NCBI RefSeq assembly: GCF_014764365.1
Contig: NZ_CP061718.1
Location: 1,736,001 to 1,800,000 of the forward strand
Source of the DNA: Roseococcus microcysteis
Lineage (GTDB): Bacteria; Pseudomonadota; Alphaproteobacteria; Acetobacterales; Acetobacteraceae
Direction of reading: 5' to 3'
DNA length: 64,000 nucleotides
Under the pieces are notes generated by a model. That model was not told where the DNA came from. It ran no database searches and saw only the letters and a program-made list of their open reading frames with translations. The position numbers were made by a program, and so were the translations under genes. Within the stretch, counting starts at the first letter, position 1; the number at the start of each line of letters is the position of its first letter. Positions 49,968-58,793 of the stretch are shown here, one piece after another.

Positions 49968-50939
49968 TCACTGCCCCCAGGGCCTGATCTGCCACAGCTC
50001 CTGCACGCGGTTGTCCACCTCCTGCACCAGCTGGCGGTAGTCGGCGCCGATGGCGATGCGCAGCGGCAGCGAGGCGCGGGCCGCGTCGCGCAGGAAGTCC
50101 GGGTCGGCCAGGGCGGCGCGGAAGCCCTGTTCCAGCCGCAGGCGGATGGCATCCGGCAGGCCGGGGGGTGCGATGATGCCTCGGGCCGAACCCGCCACCA
50201 GGTCGAAGCCCTGCTCGCGGAAGGTCGGCAAGTCGGGTGCCGCGGACCAGCGCTCGGCCGCCGCCTGGCCCAGCGCGCGCACGCGGCCTTCGCGCATCGG
50301 GCCCAGGATTTCGGCGACATTGCCCACGCCCACCTCGATATGCCCGCCCAGCACCTGCGCCAGCAGGGGGGCGGCGCCGGCGAAGGGCACGTGCTCCAGC
50401 GGTTCCAGCCGCGCCTGGGCCTGCAAGGCGAGCATGAGGATATGGTCGTCCGAACCCACGCCCGTCGTGCCGTAGTTGATGCGCCCCGGCCGCGCGCGGG
50501 CGGCCTGCACCAGGTCATCCACCGTGCGGAAAGGCGAGTTGGGCGGCACGAAGATGGTGTTCGGGTCGTCCACCACATTGGCCAGGAAGGTGTAGTCCAT
50601 CGGACGGTAGCGCGCGGCCCGCTCGCGCGGGATGGTGTTGATGGCGGGCACGGCGACGGCGCCGATGGTGTAGCCGTCCGGGGCGGAATTGAAGCTCGCC
50701 TCGAAGCCGATCTGCCCGCCCGCGCCGGCGCGGTTCTGAACCACGAAGCGCGCGCCGGGCAGGTGCTTCTCCACCACCGGCAGGACGAGGCGCGTCATCA
50801 CGTCCACGCCGCCCCCGGGCGGATAGGGCACGATGGCCTGGATGGGCTTCTCGGTGGGCCAGGCGGGCTGGGCGCGGAGCGCGGCGGGGGCGGCGAGCAG
50901 GCCAATGCCCGCGCCCGCCAGTTGGCGGCGAGTGATCAT
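49968..50939 (-). CDS. Bug/TctC-family substrate-binding protein
   Basis: 323 residues. The signal peptide has a twin-arginine look (MITRRQLAGAGIGLLAAPAA). The mature protein starts with the family block KPIQAIVPYPPGGGVDVMTR and includes VVQNRAGAGGQIGFE and GRINYGTTGVGSDDHI. It lies 79 bases after a 3-hydroxyacyl-CoA dehydrogenase-like gene on the same strand, so the imported acid may be the substrate of that pathway. No permease genes are adjacent. Confidence 0.9.
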   Translation of the reverse strand: MITRRQLAGAGIGLLAAPAALRAQPAWPTEKPIQAIVPYPPGGGVDVMTRLVLPVVEKHLPGARFVVQNRAGAGGQIGFEASFNSAPDGYTIGAVAVPAINTIPRERAARYRPMDYTFLANVVDDPNTIFVPPNSPFRTVDDLVQAARARPGRINYGTTGVGSDDHILMLALQAQARLEPLEHVPFAGAAPLLAQVLGGHIEVGVGNVAEILGPMREGRVRALGQAAAERWSAAPDLPTFREQGFDLVAGSARGIIAPPGLPDAIRLRLEQGFRAALADPDFLRDAARASLPLRIAIGADYRQLVQEVDNRVQELWQIRPWGQ

Positions 50940-51018
50940 CGTGTTTCCTCCGGTTCGTTGTCGTTGCCCGGATGCTATCCCCGCTTGTCCGCCAAGGCCA
51001 AGCCGCGCCGTGTTTGCA

Positions 51019-51951
51019 TCAATCCGCATCGGCCTCGCGCAGCACGTGGAGTGCGGCCTGGAGCGCCTTCTCGTAGCGCGCCTGCTCCCGCGCCACGCGC
51101 GCGGGCGGCCATTCGCGGAAGCCCTGGCCGGTCTTGGCGCCGTAATGGCCCGCCTCCACCAGGCGGCGCAGCCCCGGCGAAGGCTCGGGCGAGGTGTTGA
51201 GCGAAGGGTAGATGGAACTGGCCGCCGCGAGCTGCGTCTCCAGCCCCGCCAATTCCTTCTGCAAGATCGGCCCGCCCGCGATGTAGCGGAAGCCGAAGGT
51301 GTAGCGCACCGCCGCGTCCACATCATCGGCGGAGGCGAGGCCCTCCTCGATCGCGGCGAAGGCCTCGCGCATCATCGCGTGCTGGAGGCGGTTGGCGAGG
51401 AAGCCCGGCACGTCGCGCGCCACCATGATGGGCTTGCGGCCAAGCGCCGCCATGATGGCGGCGAGGCGTTCGCACACCGCTTGGTCCGTGTGTTCGCCGC
51501 GCACCACCTCCACCCCGGGCACGAGGTGCGCGGGCAGGAAGAAGTGCAAATTGGCCATGCGCGACTGTGTGGCGCAGCCGGCCGCGATGTCGGTGATGCG
51601 CAGCCCCGAGGCGTTGGTGGCCACGGGCACGCCCGCCGGCACCAGCTTGTCCAGCCGCGCGAAAAGGTCGCGCTTGATGGCGAGGTTCTCCGGCACCGCC
51701 TCGATCACCACACCCGCGTCGCTGTAGTCCACCCCCTCGGGCGCGGCCACGATCTGCGCCTCGGCCGCCGCGCCGCCCAGCTGCGCGACGGCGCGCGCCA
51801 TGCGCTCGCGCGCCGCGGGCCAGACGGCCTCGCGCGGTTCCACCGCCGTCACGCGCCAGCCGCCGGCCAGGAAGATCGCCGCGATGTCGCAGCCCATCAG
51901 GCCAAGGCCCAGCACCACCGCATGTCCGGGCGGCAAGGATCGTTCAGGCAT
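51019..51951 (-). CDS. 3-hydroxyacyl-CoA dehydrogenase-family NAD(P)-dependent oxidoreductase
   Basis: 310 residues. An N-terminal Rossmann domain (VVLGLGLMGCDIAAIFLAGG, Gly-rich loop with acidic end VEPRE) is followed by the helical 3HCDH C-terminal domain (DVPGFLANRLQHAMMREAFA and the GAKTGQGFREW ending). The fold oxidises 3-hydroxyacyl-CoA or related short hydroxy acids such as carnitine or gulonate. The catalytic His is probably in NLHFFLPAHLVPGVEVV. It precedes a Bug protein gene. The exact substrate is open. Confidence 0.88.
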   Translation of the reverse strand: MPERSLPPGHAVVLGLGLMGCDIAAIFLAGGWRVTAVEPREAVWPAARERMARAVAQLGGAAAEAQIVAAPEGVDYSDAGVVIEAVPENLAIKRDLFARLDKLVPAGVPVATNASGLRITDIAAGCATQSRMANLHFFLPAHLVPGVEVVRGEHTDQAVCERLAAIMAALGRKPIMVARDVPGFLANRLQHAMMREAFAAIEEGLASADDVDAAVRYTFGFRYIAGGPILQKELAGLETQLAAASSIYPSLNTSPEPSPGLRRLVEAGHYGAKTGQGFREWPPARVAREQARYEKALQAALHVLREADAD

Positions 51952-52107
51952 GTTTCGCTCCCCTTGGATGGGAACAGCTTGGACCAGGGTGGCCGTTTCC
52001 CGGAAATCCGCCCTGGCCTTGCCGGGGCGCGGGGCTTTGCGGCAGCCTCGCCGCATGGTCATGAAACGCTTCCCTGGAAACGCGCACCGCCGGCGGGGCG
52101 CGGGCCG

Positions 52108-52659
52108 ATGATGGACGCCGCCAAATCCGCCCTGCGCCGCGAGGCCATGGCCCGCCGCGCCAGCGCGGACCCGGCGCTGGGCGCGCGCATCACGGCCCAT
52201 ATCCTGGCCGAGGCGCCCCCGCCCCCCGGCGCCGTGGTGGCGGGCTTCTGGCCCATGGGCAGCGAGCCCGACATCCGTCCGCTGCTGGAGGCGCTCCACG
52301 CGCGCGGCCATGCCATCGCCCTGCCCGTGACGCCGCCGCGCGGGCAGCCTTTGCAATTCCGCGCCTGGGCGCCGGGCGCGGCCATGGCGCGCGGCCCGCT
52401 CGGCACGCAATTCCCGGAGGAGGGCGCCACCCTCACGCCCGACTGGCTGGCCGTGCCGCTGCTGGCCTTCGACCGCACGGGCGCCAGGCTCGGCTATGGC
52501 GGCGGCTATTACGACCGCACCCTGGCCGCGCTGCCGCGCGCCACGGCCATCGGCATCGCCTATGCCTTCCAGGAGGTGCCGCAGCTGCCCACCGGCCCGC
52601 ACGACATCCGCCTGCCGGCCATCGCCACCGAGGCGGGGCTGCTGCGAACCGGGGCGTGA
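52108..52659 (+). CDS. 5-formyltetrahydrofolate cyclo-ligase
   Basis: 183 residues. It catalyses ATP-dependent conversion of 5-formyl-THF to 5,10-methenyl-THF. N-terminal basic residues (KSALRREAMARR) are followed by PMGSEPDIRPLL and the nucleotide-binding signature LGYGGGYYDRTLA near the C-terminus. An ATG three bases downstream is also possible. The gene is close to ymdB, as in many alphaproteobacteria, but two other genes separate them here. The 156 bases upstream are shared with the divergent dehydrogenase gene. Confidence 0.92.
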   Translation: MMDAAKSALRREAMARRASADPALGARITAHILAEAPPPPGAVVAGFWPMGSEPDIRPLLEALHARGHAIALPVTPPRGQPLQFRAWAPGAAMARGPLGTQFPEEGATLTPDWLAVPLLAFDRTGARLGYGGGYYDRTLAALPRATAIGIAYAFQEVPQLPTGPHDIRLPAIATEAGLLRTGA

Positions 52660-52719
52660 CCGCCGGCTGCAACCCACCCGCCAGGCCAGGCTTGATGGAG
52701 GGCAGCCAGGAGACACCCC

Positions 52720-53271
52720 ATGCCGGACATCGCCGAGATTCTGCGCGAGCGCCACGCCACGCCCGCCGCGCTGCCCGCCCTCTTCGACGCGCTGGCGCCC
52801 GTCGCCGTCGAGGAGATGCAGGGCCGCTGGAAAGGCTTCGAGATCACGACCGGCCATCCCATGGACGGGTTGCTGGAAGCCTCGGGCTGGTATGGCAAGC
52901 TCTTCGCCAGCGCGGAGGAGGTCCACCCCCTGCTCATGCACAACCAGGACCGCACGGAGGTCTTCGCGATGGACCCCGGCCGACTGCCATTGTCGCTGGC
53001 GGGATGGGTGCCGCGGGCGGCGCGGCTGTCGCGGGTGGTCGCGGCCTCGCGCCTGCTGCTGCGGACGCGCGAACCCCGGGCGCGGCTGCGGATGGTGGAA
53101 TATCGCGGCCGCCCGACCGCGACCATGATCTACGACCAGATCCCCGTCATGGACCACTTCGCCCGCGTGGACGCGAACACGATGCTCGGCCTGATGGACA
53201 TGCGCGGCATGCCCCACCCCTACGCCTTCGTGCTGGAACGCGACGAGGGCGGCCCCAGGCTCGACCTGTGA
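52720..53271 (+). CDS. GXWXG / DUF4334 domain protein
   Basis: 183 residues. The N-terminal GXWXG module shows the name-giving motif (EMQGRWKGFEITTGHPMDGL), and the C-terminal DUF4334 module the block MIYDQIPVMDHFARVDANTM. Proteins of this arrangement are widespread in actinobacteria and proteobacteria. They are thought to bind small hydrophobic ligands, but no activity is established. It ends seven bases before the UbiB-like kinase gene, so the two are likely co-transcribed. No signal peptide. Confidence 0.88.
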   Translation: MPDIAEILRERHATPAALPALFDALAPVAVEEMQGRWKGFEITTGHPMDGLLEASGWYGKLFASAEEVHPLLMHNQDRTEVFAMDPGRLPLSLAGWVPRAARLSRVVAASRLLLRTREPRARLRMVEYRGRPTATMIYDQIPVMDHFARVDANTMLGLMDMRGMPHPYAFVLERDEGGPRLDL

Positions 53272-53278
53272 CCACGCC

Positions 53279-54790
53279 ATGATCGGCACGCTGCTGCTTT
53301 CGCGGCGCGACCGCGCGCGGTTGCAGGAGGTGGTGGGCATCGCCTCGCGCTTCGGGCTGGGCGTGCTGCTGGCGCGGCTGGGCCTGGAACGCGGCGCGGC
53401 GGCGGAGGGGGCGCCGGGGGAGACGCGAAGCCTGCCCGTCCGCACGCGCCTCGCGCTGGAGGCGCTGGGGCCCACCTATGTGAAGCTCGGCCAGATCCTC
53501 GCCATGCGGGGCGACCTGCTGCCCCCCGAATGGACGAATGAGCTGGAGCGGCTGCACAGCCACGCCCCCACCCTGCCCTTCGAGGAACTGCGCCCGGCCG
53601 TGGAGGAGGCGCTGGGCCAGCCGCCGGAAGAGGCCTTCGCCACTGTGGACACCACGCCGCTGGCCGCCGCCTCCATGGCGCAGGTGCATCGCGCCACGCT
53701 GCACGACGGGCGGGAGGTGGTGCTGAAGATCCGCCGCCCCGGCATCCGCCCGCGCATCGAATCCGACCTGCGGCTGATGGCGCAGCTCGCCGCCGCGCTG
53801 GAAGCCACCAGCGCCGAGGCCCGCCGCTTCGGCCCCGTCGGCATGACGCGCCAATTGGCCGACGCGATCCTGGCCGAACTGGATTTCACCCAGGAAGGCC
53901 GCAACGCCGATCGCCTGCGCGCCGATTTCGCGGGCGATGCGCGCGTGGTGCTGCCCGAGATCCATTGGGCCTGGACCTCCGAGACGCTTCTGGTGATGGA
54001 CCACATCGCCGGCATCCCGCCGCGCGATGGCGACACGCTGCGCGCGGCCGGAATTGACCCTGAATCCATCGCCGCGCTGGGCGCCGACATCGTGCTGGAC
54101 ATGGTGCTGATCCATGGCCGCTTTCACGGCGACCCGCACCCGGGAAACATGCTCTGCCTGCCCGGCAACCGCATCGCGCTGCTGGACATGGGCATGATCG
54201 GCCATGTCTCGCCCAAGCGGCGGGAGGAGTTCATCGGCTTCGTGCAATCCCTCGCGGCCGGCGACCCCGCGCTGCTGGCCGATGTGCTCGCCGCCTGGTC
54301 GGAGGGCGGGGAGGTGCCGCGCGCCCGGTTGCGCGCGGTGGCGGACCGGCTGGTGGCACGCCATGGCGGCGGCCGGGTGGTGCTGAGCGACATGGTGGCC
54401 GATTTCCTGCCCCTGCTGCGCGAGGAGGGCGTCACCCTCCCGCCCGACCTGCTGCTGGCCTTCAAGGCGATGGTGACGCTGGATGGCGTGGTGACGCGCA
54501 TCGCGCCAGGCTTCGACCTGTCCGACGCCATGCGCCGCGCCACGCTGCGGATCGCCCGCGCGCGCCTCTCGCCGGAGCGCTGGTGGCCCATCCTGCAATC
54601 CCTGCTCTGGGAGCTGGGGCGGGTCAGCGAGGACGCGCCGCGCCTGCTGCGGGCCCTGCTGCGGCGGCTGGAGGCAGAGCCCGCCCCGCCCTCGGTGCAG
54701 CCCGACGCCATCCGCGCGGCGGGGCGCTGGATCGCGGGCGCCATCCTGGCCGGCACGGCGCTGCTGGCCGCGGCCATTTTCCTGCGATGA
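53279..54790 (+). CDS. AarF/UbiB (ABC1) atypical kinase-like protein
   Basis: 503 residues. The KxGQ motif (YVKLGQILAMRGDLLP), the Ala-rich nucleotide loop (AAASMAQVHRA), the catalytic loop (FHGDPHPGNMLC) and the metal-binding LLDMGMIG are intact. The C-terminus ends in a hydrophobic anchor (IAGAILAGTALLAAAIFL). UbiB-like proteins support ubiquinone biosynthesis, probably by ATP-driven extraction of lipid intermediates. Since ubiE and ubiG are not nearby, this may be a second ABC1 paralogue. Confidence 0.9.
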   Translation: MIGTLLLSRRDRARLQEVVGIASRFGLGVLLARLGLERGAAAEGAPGETRSLPVRTRLALEALGPTYVKLGQILAMRGDLLPPEWTNELERLHSHAPTLPFEELRPAVEEALGQPPEEAFATVDTTPLAAASMAQVHRATLHDGREVVLKIRRPGIRPRIESDLRLMAQLAAALEATSAEARRFGPVGMTRQLADAILAELDFTQEGRNADRLRADFAGDARVVLPEIHWAWTSETLLVMDHIAGIPPRDGDTLRAAGIDPESIAALGADIVLDMVLIHGRFHGDPHPGNMLCLPGNRIALLDMGMIGHVSPKRREEFIGFVQSLAAGDPALLADVLAAWSEGGEVPRARLRAVADRLVARHGGGRVVLSDMVADFLPLLREEGVTLPPDLLLAFKAMVTLDGVVTRIAPGFDLSDAMRRATLRIARARLSPERWWPILQSLLWELGRVSEDAPRLLRALLRRLEAEPAPPSVQPDAIRAAGRWIAGAILAGTALLAAAIFLR

Positions 54791-54875
54791 CGGCACGCTC
54801 TTGCGCGGCCCGCGGGCGGCGGCCAGAACACCGCATGCCCGCTTCCAGACCCGCCCCCGCCACCGGCCTCCGCGC

Positions 54876-55691
54876 ATGAGGCTGCTCTTCCTCGGCGATG
54901 TGGTGGGCCGTTCGGGGCGCGATGCGCTGGTGCGTGAATTGCCGGGCCTGCGCGCCAGGCTGGCGCTCGACCTCGTGGTGGTGAATGGCGAGAACGCCAG
55001 CCACGGCTTCGGCCTCGCCCCCGACATGGCGCGCGCCTTCCTGGCCGCCGGCGCGGACGTCATCACGCTCGGCAACCACGCCTGGGACCGGCGTGAGATC
55101 ATTCCCTATCTGGAGGAGGAACGCCGCGTGATCCGCCCCATCAACTTCCCCCCCGGCACGCCGGGCCAGGGGGCGGTGGTGGTGGAGGTGCCGGGCAACC
55201 GCCGCGCTTTGGTGGTGAACGTGATGGGCCGCCTCTTCATGGACCCGTTGGACGACCCCTTCCGCGCCGTCCAGGCGGAGCTGGCGAAGCACAAGCTCGG
55301 CCAGACCATCCAGGCCGCCATCATTGACGTGCATGCCGAGGCGACGAGCGAGAAGCAGGCCTTCGGCCATTCCTTCGACGGGCTGGCCAGCCTCGTCGTC
55401 GGCACCCACACCCATGTGCCGACCGCCGACCACCAGATCCTGCCCGGCGGCACGGCCTACCAGACCGATGCGGGCATGTGCGGCGACTATGACAGCGTGA
55501 TCGGCATGGGAAAGGGCGGCGCCTCGCTGCGCTTCTGGCGCAAGATGCCCGGCGAGCGCCTCGCACCCGCCGAGGGCGAGGCCACGCTGTGCGGCCTCTT
55601 CGTGGAAACCCAGGACGCCACGGGGCTCGCGCGGCGGGTGGAGCCGCTGCGGATGGGCGGGCGCCTCAGCCCCATCATGCCCGCCGTCTGA
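54876..55691 (+). CDS. YmdB-family metallophosphoesterase (TIGR00282)
   Basis: 271 residues. The dimetal phosphoesterase motifs are all visible: LFLGDVVGRSGRDAL, VVNGENASHGFG, TLGNHAWDRREI and VVGTHTHVPTADHQI. The family hydrolyses 2',3'-cyclic nucleotides and influences biofilm and sporulation decisions in Bacillus; its role in alphaproteobacteria is unclear. The start at 54876 gives the canonical MRLLFLGD N-terminus. It is 85 bases after the UbiB-like gene. Confidence 0.93.
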   Translation: MRLLFLGDVVGRSGRDALVRELPGLRARLALDLVVVNGENASHGFGLAPDMARAFLAAGADVITLGNHAWDRREIIPYLEEERRVIRPINFPPGTPGQGAVVVEVPGNRRALVVNVMGRLFMDPLDDPFRAVQAELAKHKLGQTIQAAIIDVHAEATSEKQAFGHSFDGLASLVVGTHTHVPTADHQILPGGTAYQTDAGMCGDYDSVIGMGKGGASLRFWRKMPGERLAPAEGEATLCGLFVETQDATGLARRVEPLRMGGRLSPIMPAV

Positions 55692-55809
55692 ACTGCCCAG
55701 CCGGCGCGCAGCCTGCCGCCGCGCTGGGCGGGCTGTGCGGGGCGGCGGCGCGAAATCCGCGCATCGTATCGCCCCGGGCCGCTTGCACGCTTTTTGCAAG
55801 GCCGGGCGC

Positions 55810-56778
55810 ATGATGAACCGTCGCACCCTCCTGGCCGCCGCGCCTCTGCTGGCCGCCCCCGCCCTCGTCGCCGCCCAGCCGGCCTGGCCCACGCGGCCCG
55901 TCCGCATCACGATCCCGTTCACGGCCGGCGGCGCCTCCGACATCATGGTGCGGCCGGTGGCCCAGCGCCTGGAGCAGATGTTCAACCAGCCCTTCACGGT
56001 GGACAACCGCGCGGGCGGCGGCGGCGCGGTGGGCGTGGGCTTCGCGGCCAACCAGCCGGCCGATGGCTATTCGCTGCTGGTGACCACCCCCGGCCCCCTG
56101 GTCCTGCTGCCGCAGATGCAGTCGGGCGGTGCCTTCGCCTATGACAGCGCGCGCAGCTTCACCTACATCTCGCTCATGGCCGGCGCGCCCATCCTCTGCG
56201 CGGTCAAGGCCGACAGCCCCATCACGAACCTCGCGGAATACGCCGCCGCCGCCCGCCGCGCGCCGGAGGCGATGAATTTCGGCTCCTCGGGCATCGGCTC
56301 CATGGGGCATTTGACGGGCACGCTGTTCGGCATGCAGGCGGATGCGCGCATGGTCCATGTGCCCTTCCGCGGCGCGCCCGAGGCGCAGGCGGCCGTGCTG
56401 GGCAACACCACCATCTCGCTGTGGGACACGGCGGCGGGCAATGTGGCGGCGGTGCGGGGCGGCACGCTGCGCGGCCTCGCCGTCTCCTCCGCCACCCGCG
56501 CCGCGACGCTGCCCGACGTGCCCACCGCGGCCGAGGCGGGCTTCCCCAATGTGGTCAGCCTGAACTGGTTCATGCTGTGCGGCCCCGCCGGCCTCTCCCC
56601 CGCCATCGCGGAGCGGCTGCACGCGGCCATCAACACCATCCTGGACGAAGCCGACATCGTGAACCGCATGAACGCGGCCGCCTTCGTGCGTGCGGAGGGC
56701 GTGGCCCAGCCGCAACTCGCGGGCTGGGTGGCGGCCGAGCAGGCGCGCTGGACGCCGGTGATCCGGGCGGCGGGGTGA
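55810..56778 (+). CDS. Bug/TctC-family substrate-binding protein
   Basis: 322 residues with a twin-arginine-like signal (MMNRRTLLAAAPLLAAPALV). The family start is RPVRITIPFTAGGASDIMVR, with DNRAGGGGAVGVGF and MNFGSSGIGSMGHLTG further on. It is the third Bug protein in the window, again without tctA or tctB. It is transcribed alone and ends in a palindromic element shared with the convergent FkbM-like gene. Ligand unknown. Confidence 0.9.
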   Translation: MMNRRTLLAAAPLLAAPALVAAQPAWPTRPVRITIPFTAGGASDIMVRPVAQRLEQMFNQPFTVDNRAGGGGAVGVGFAANQPADGYSLLVTTPGPLVLLPQMQSGGAFAYDSARSFTYISLMAGAPILCAVKADSPITNLAEYAAAARRAPEAMNFGSSGIGSMGHLTGTLFGMQADARMVHVPFRGAPEAQAAVLGNTTISLWDTAAGNVAAVRGGTLRGLAVSSATRAATLPDVPTAAEAGFPNVVSLNWFMLCGPAGLSPAIAERLHAAINTILDEADIVNRMNAAAFVRAEGVAQPQLAGWVAAEQARWTPVIRAAG

Positions 56779-56887
56779 GCTAGAGCGGGATGCGTTGAGG
56801 TGGAATCACCGAGAACGCTGAATCCCGCTCTCAACAAAGGTGAGAGCAGGCTGCGTGAACGCATGTGAACGCAGCATGCTCTAGAGA
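56779..56887. repeat. Double-hairpin element between convergent genes
   Basis: Two long stem-loops. The first pairs 56782-56791 (AGAGCGGGAT) with 56822-56831. The second pairs 56843-56856 with 56869-56882 (13 of 14 matches). Both outer ends carry TCTAGAGC-like sequence in inverted orientation, and the right end contains the TAG stop of the FkbM-like gene. It probably acts as a bidirectional terminator. The CTAGAGCG end also occurs at 35391 between another convergent pair, suggesting a dispersed element. Confidence 0.6.
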
Positions 56888-57939
56888 CCCGCCCGCCAGC
56901 CGGAATCGGTGGAAAGCACCAGGGTGGCGGGCCGCGCCAGCGCCCCCAGAAGGAAGCGGGTGACGGCGCCCTCCTCCTCCAGCCCATAGGCCTCGCCTTC
57001 CGGCGTGAAGGCGGTGGCGTGGGGGTAGAGCGCGCGCCAGGCCTCGACCACGGCGCGGGGATGGGTGGCGGGGTCGGCCAACGCCTCGGCCAGGTCGAAT
57101 TCCACCACCAGCAGCGTGCCGCGCGCGGCCAGGGCGGGCGCCCAGGCGGCCAGCCGCGCGCCCACCCCCGGCCCCGCCAGGCGCAGCACGTCGAGGCGCG
57201 AGAGCCCTTCCCGCGCCAGCAGCGCCTCGGGGTCATCCAGCGGCACGGCCAGGGCGCGGGCGCGCGGAAGGTCATTGGCCGCGATATGGGCCGAGAGCAG
57301 CGCGGCCGCGTGCAGGTCGGCCTCGAAGCCCAGCAGCGCGGCGTGGCCCGGCGCGCCGGCGGCAAGGCCCAGCAGCGACAACCCGATGCCCGCGCCATCA
57401 TCCAGGATCACGGCGCCCTCACCGCCTTCGGGCAGGGCGGCCCGCAGCAGCCGCGCCAACAGCGGCGCCGCGCCAGGGAAATCGGGCATGCCGAGGGCGC
57501 GGAGGGTGAAGCTGCGGCCCGCAAGGTGCAAGGCGCGCTCCGCGGGCGCTGGCAAAGCGGGCAGCCGGGCCAGGATTTCCGGCGCCTCCAGCAACAGGCG
57601 GCGCAGGCGGCGCAAATCCGGGCAGGCGGCGCGGACCGCTTCCACGGCGTCGGGTGCCGGCTGCACGCCATCGCGCAGCGCCAGCAGCGCGGCCACCGCC
57701 TCGGGCGTCACGGGGCCGAGCGTCCAGCCGCCGCGCTCCACGAAGCCGCCCAGCGCATGAGAGACGAATTCGGAGCTGCTCAGCACGCCTTCGCGCAGGC
57801 CGGTGAAATCGTCGCTGCCGGCCCAGGCGGCCAGCACGGACTCGCTCTCGGGCTCGCGGCCCAGCGCGAAGCGGTAGGTCCAGCGCACGAGGGAACGGCT
57901 CAGCCGGGGGGGCGCGCCGGCGCCGGTCTCTGCGTCCAT
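56881..57939 (-). CDS. FkbM-like methyltransferase with an N-terminal DUF4214-like region
   Basis: 352 residues. Residues 15-60 (RWTYRFALGREPESESVLAA and LSSSEFVSHAL) resemble the DUF4214 repeat of S-layer and glycosylation-linked proteins. From about residue 160 there is a Rossmann-like methyltransferase core of FkbM type: VILDDGAGIGLSLLGLAAGA, FEADLHAAALLSAHIAANDL, LDVLRLAGPG and LLVVEFDLA. The SAM-binding glycine motif is weak (DDGAGIG). A role in glycan or lipid modification is possible. It lies 55 bases after the DUF1194 gene on the same strand. The assignment is moderate because both halves are diverged. Confidence 0.65.
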   Translation of the reverse strand: MDAETGAGAPPRLSRSLVRWTYRFALGREPESESVLAAWAGSDDFTGLREGVLSSSEFVSHALGGFVERGGWTLGPVTPEAVAALLALRDGVQPAPDAVEAVRAACPDLRRLRRLLLEAPEILARLPALPAPAERALHLAGRSFTLRALGMPDFPGAAPLLARLLRAALPEGGEGAVILDDGAGIGLSLLGLAAGAPGHAALLGFEADLHAAALLSAHIAANDLPRARALAVPLDDPEALLAREGLSRLDVLRLAGPGVGARLAAWAPALAARGTLLVVEFDLAEALADPATHPRAVVEAWRALYPHATAFTPEGEAYGLEEEGAVTRFLLGALARPATLVLSTDSGWRAGL

Positions 57940-57994
57940 GCCGCCATATCCGGCCGCCGCCCGCGCGCCGTCAAGCCGAAGCCCCATGCGGGGC

Positions 57995-58699
57995 TCAGGC
58001 GATCTCGCGGATCAGCTTGCGGCGCACGGCCTGGGCGAAGACGTTGAAATCCTCGGCCACGATCATGAAGGCGCCGGGGCCGCCGATGACGTTCTGCGCG
58101 AAATACTGGTCCAGAGGCATGGGCGGCATCCGGCCGAAGGTGGGCCGGTCGTTCACGATGGGCAGGCCGTTGATGACGATGCCCTCGGCCACCGCCTCGT
58201 CCCGCGCCAGTTCCGAGGGGCGCCCGGAATTGTTCACCCCGTCGCCCGAGACATCAATGACGCGGCGCGTGCCCTCGAAGGGCGCCTCGGCCAGCACGCG
58301 GCGCGAGAAGTCGATCGCGCCCGAGATCGAGGTCCAGGAAATGGAGTTGCGCGGCGCCTCGGCCAGCGCGTCCACCCAGCGGTCGGCGTCGGCCTGGCTC
58401 GCGATGCGTGCCCAGGGCAGGATCAGGCGCTGGTACTCGATGCCCGCCCATTCGACATAGGCGACGGCGATGGCGCCGATCATGCCGCGGCCGATGGCCT
58501 CCACCACGCGCGGGTCGCCCAGCGCCTCGCGGTAGCCCTCGCGTTGCAGCCGGGCCTCCTCCTCGTCAATCGAGCGCGAGACATCCACGGCCAGCACCAG
58601 CAGCACATCCACGGGTTCGGCGGCGCGGGCGGGGCGGGGCGGGGCCGCCGCGGGCACGGCCAGGGCCGCGCCGGTCGTGAGAAGGGAACGCCGGTGCAT
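57995..58699 (-). CDS. DUF1194 protein with a von Willebrand A-like fold
   Basis: 234 residues. A twin-arginine-like signal (MHRRSLLTTGAALAVPAAA) precedes a VWA-type domain. The metal-ion-dependent adhesion motif AVDVSRSID appears at about residue 38, together with GVNNSGRP and RVIDVSGDG for the remaining metal ligands. DUF1194 is common in alphaproteobacteria and has no defined function; a periplasmic protein-protein binding role is likely. It is 94 bases downstream of the catalase-like gene and upstream of the FkbM-like gene. Confidence 0.9.
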   Translation of the reverse strand: MHRRSLLTTGAALAVPAAAPPRPARAAEPVDVLLVLAVDVSRSIDEEEARLQREGYREALGDPRVVEAIGRGMIGAIAVAYVEWAGIEYQRLILPWARIASQADADRWVDALAEAPRNSISWTSISGAIDFSRRVLAEAPFEGTRRVIDVSGDGVNNSGRPSELARDEAVAEGIVINGLPIVNDRPTFGRMPPMPLDQYFAQNVIGGPGAFMIVAEDFNVFAQAVRRKLIREIA

Positions 58700-58793
58700 G
58701 GGCAGGCCTCCATTCGATCAAGCGTCATGGAAGCGAAACCGGGGCGCGAGGTGCAAGCTTATTCGGCACCGCAGCCATGGGTTGTGGCGCGCG

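Noticed and set aside
51952-52107. Possible 6S RNA upstream of the cyclo-ligase gene, its frequent location in proteobacteria
   Set aside because: The gap is only 156 bases, is shared with a divergent gene start, and shows no long rod-like pairing with a central bubble.
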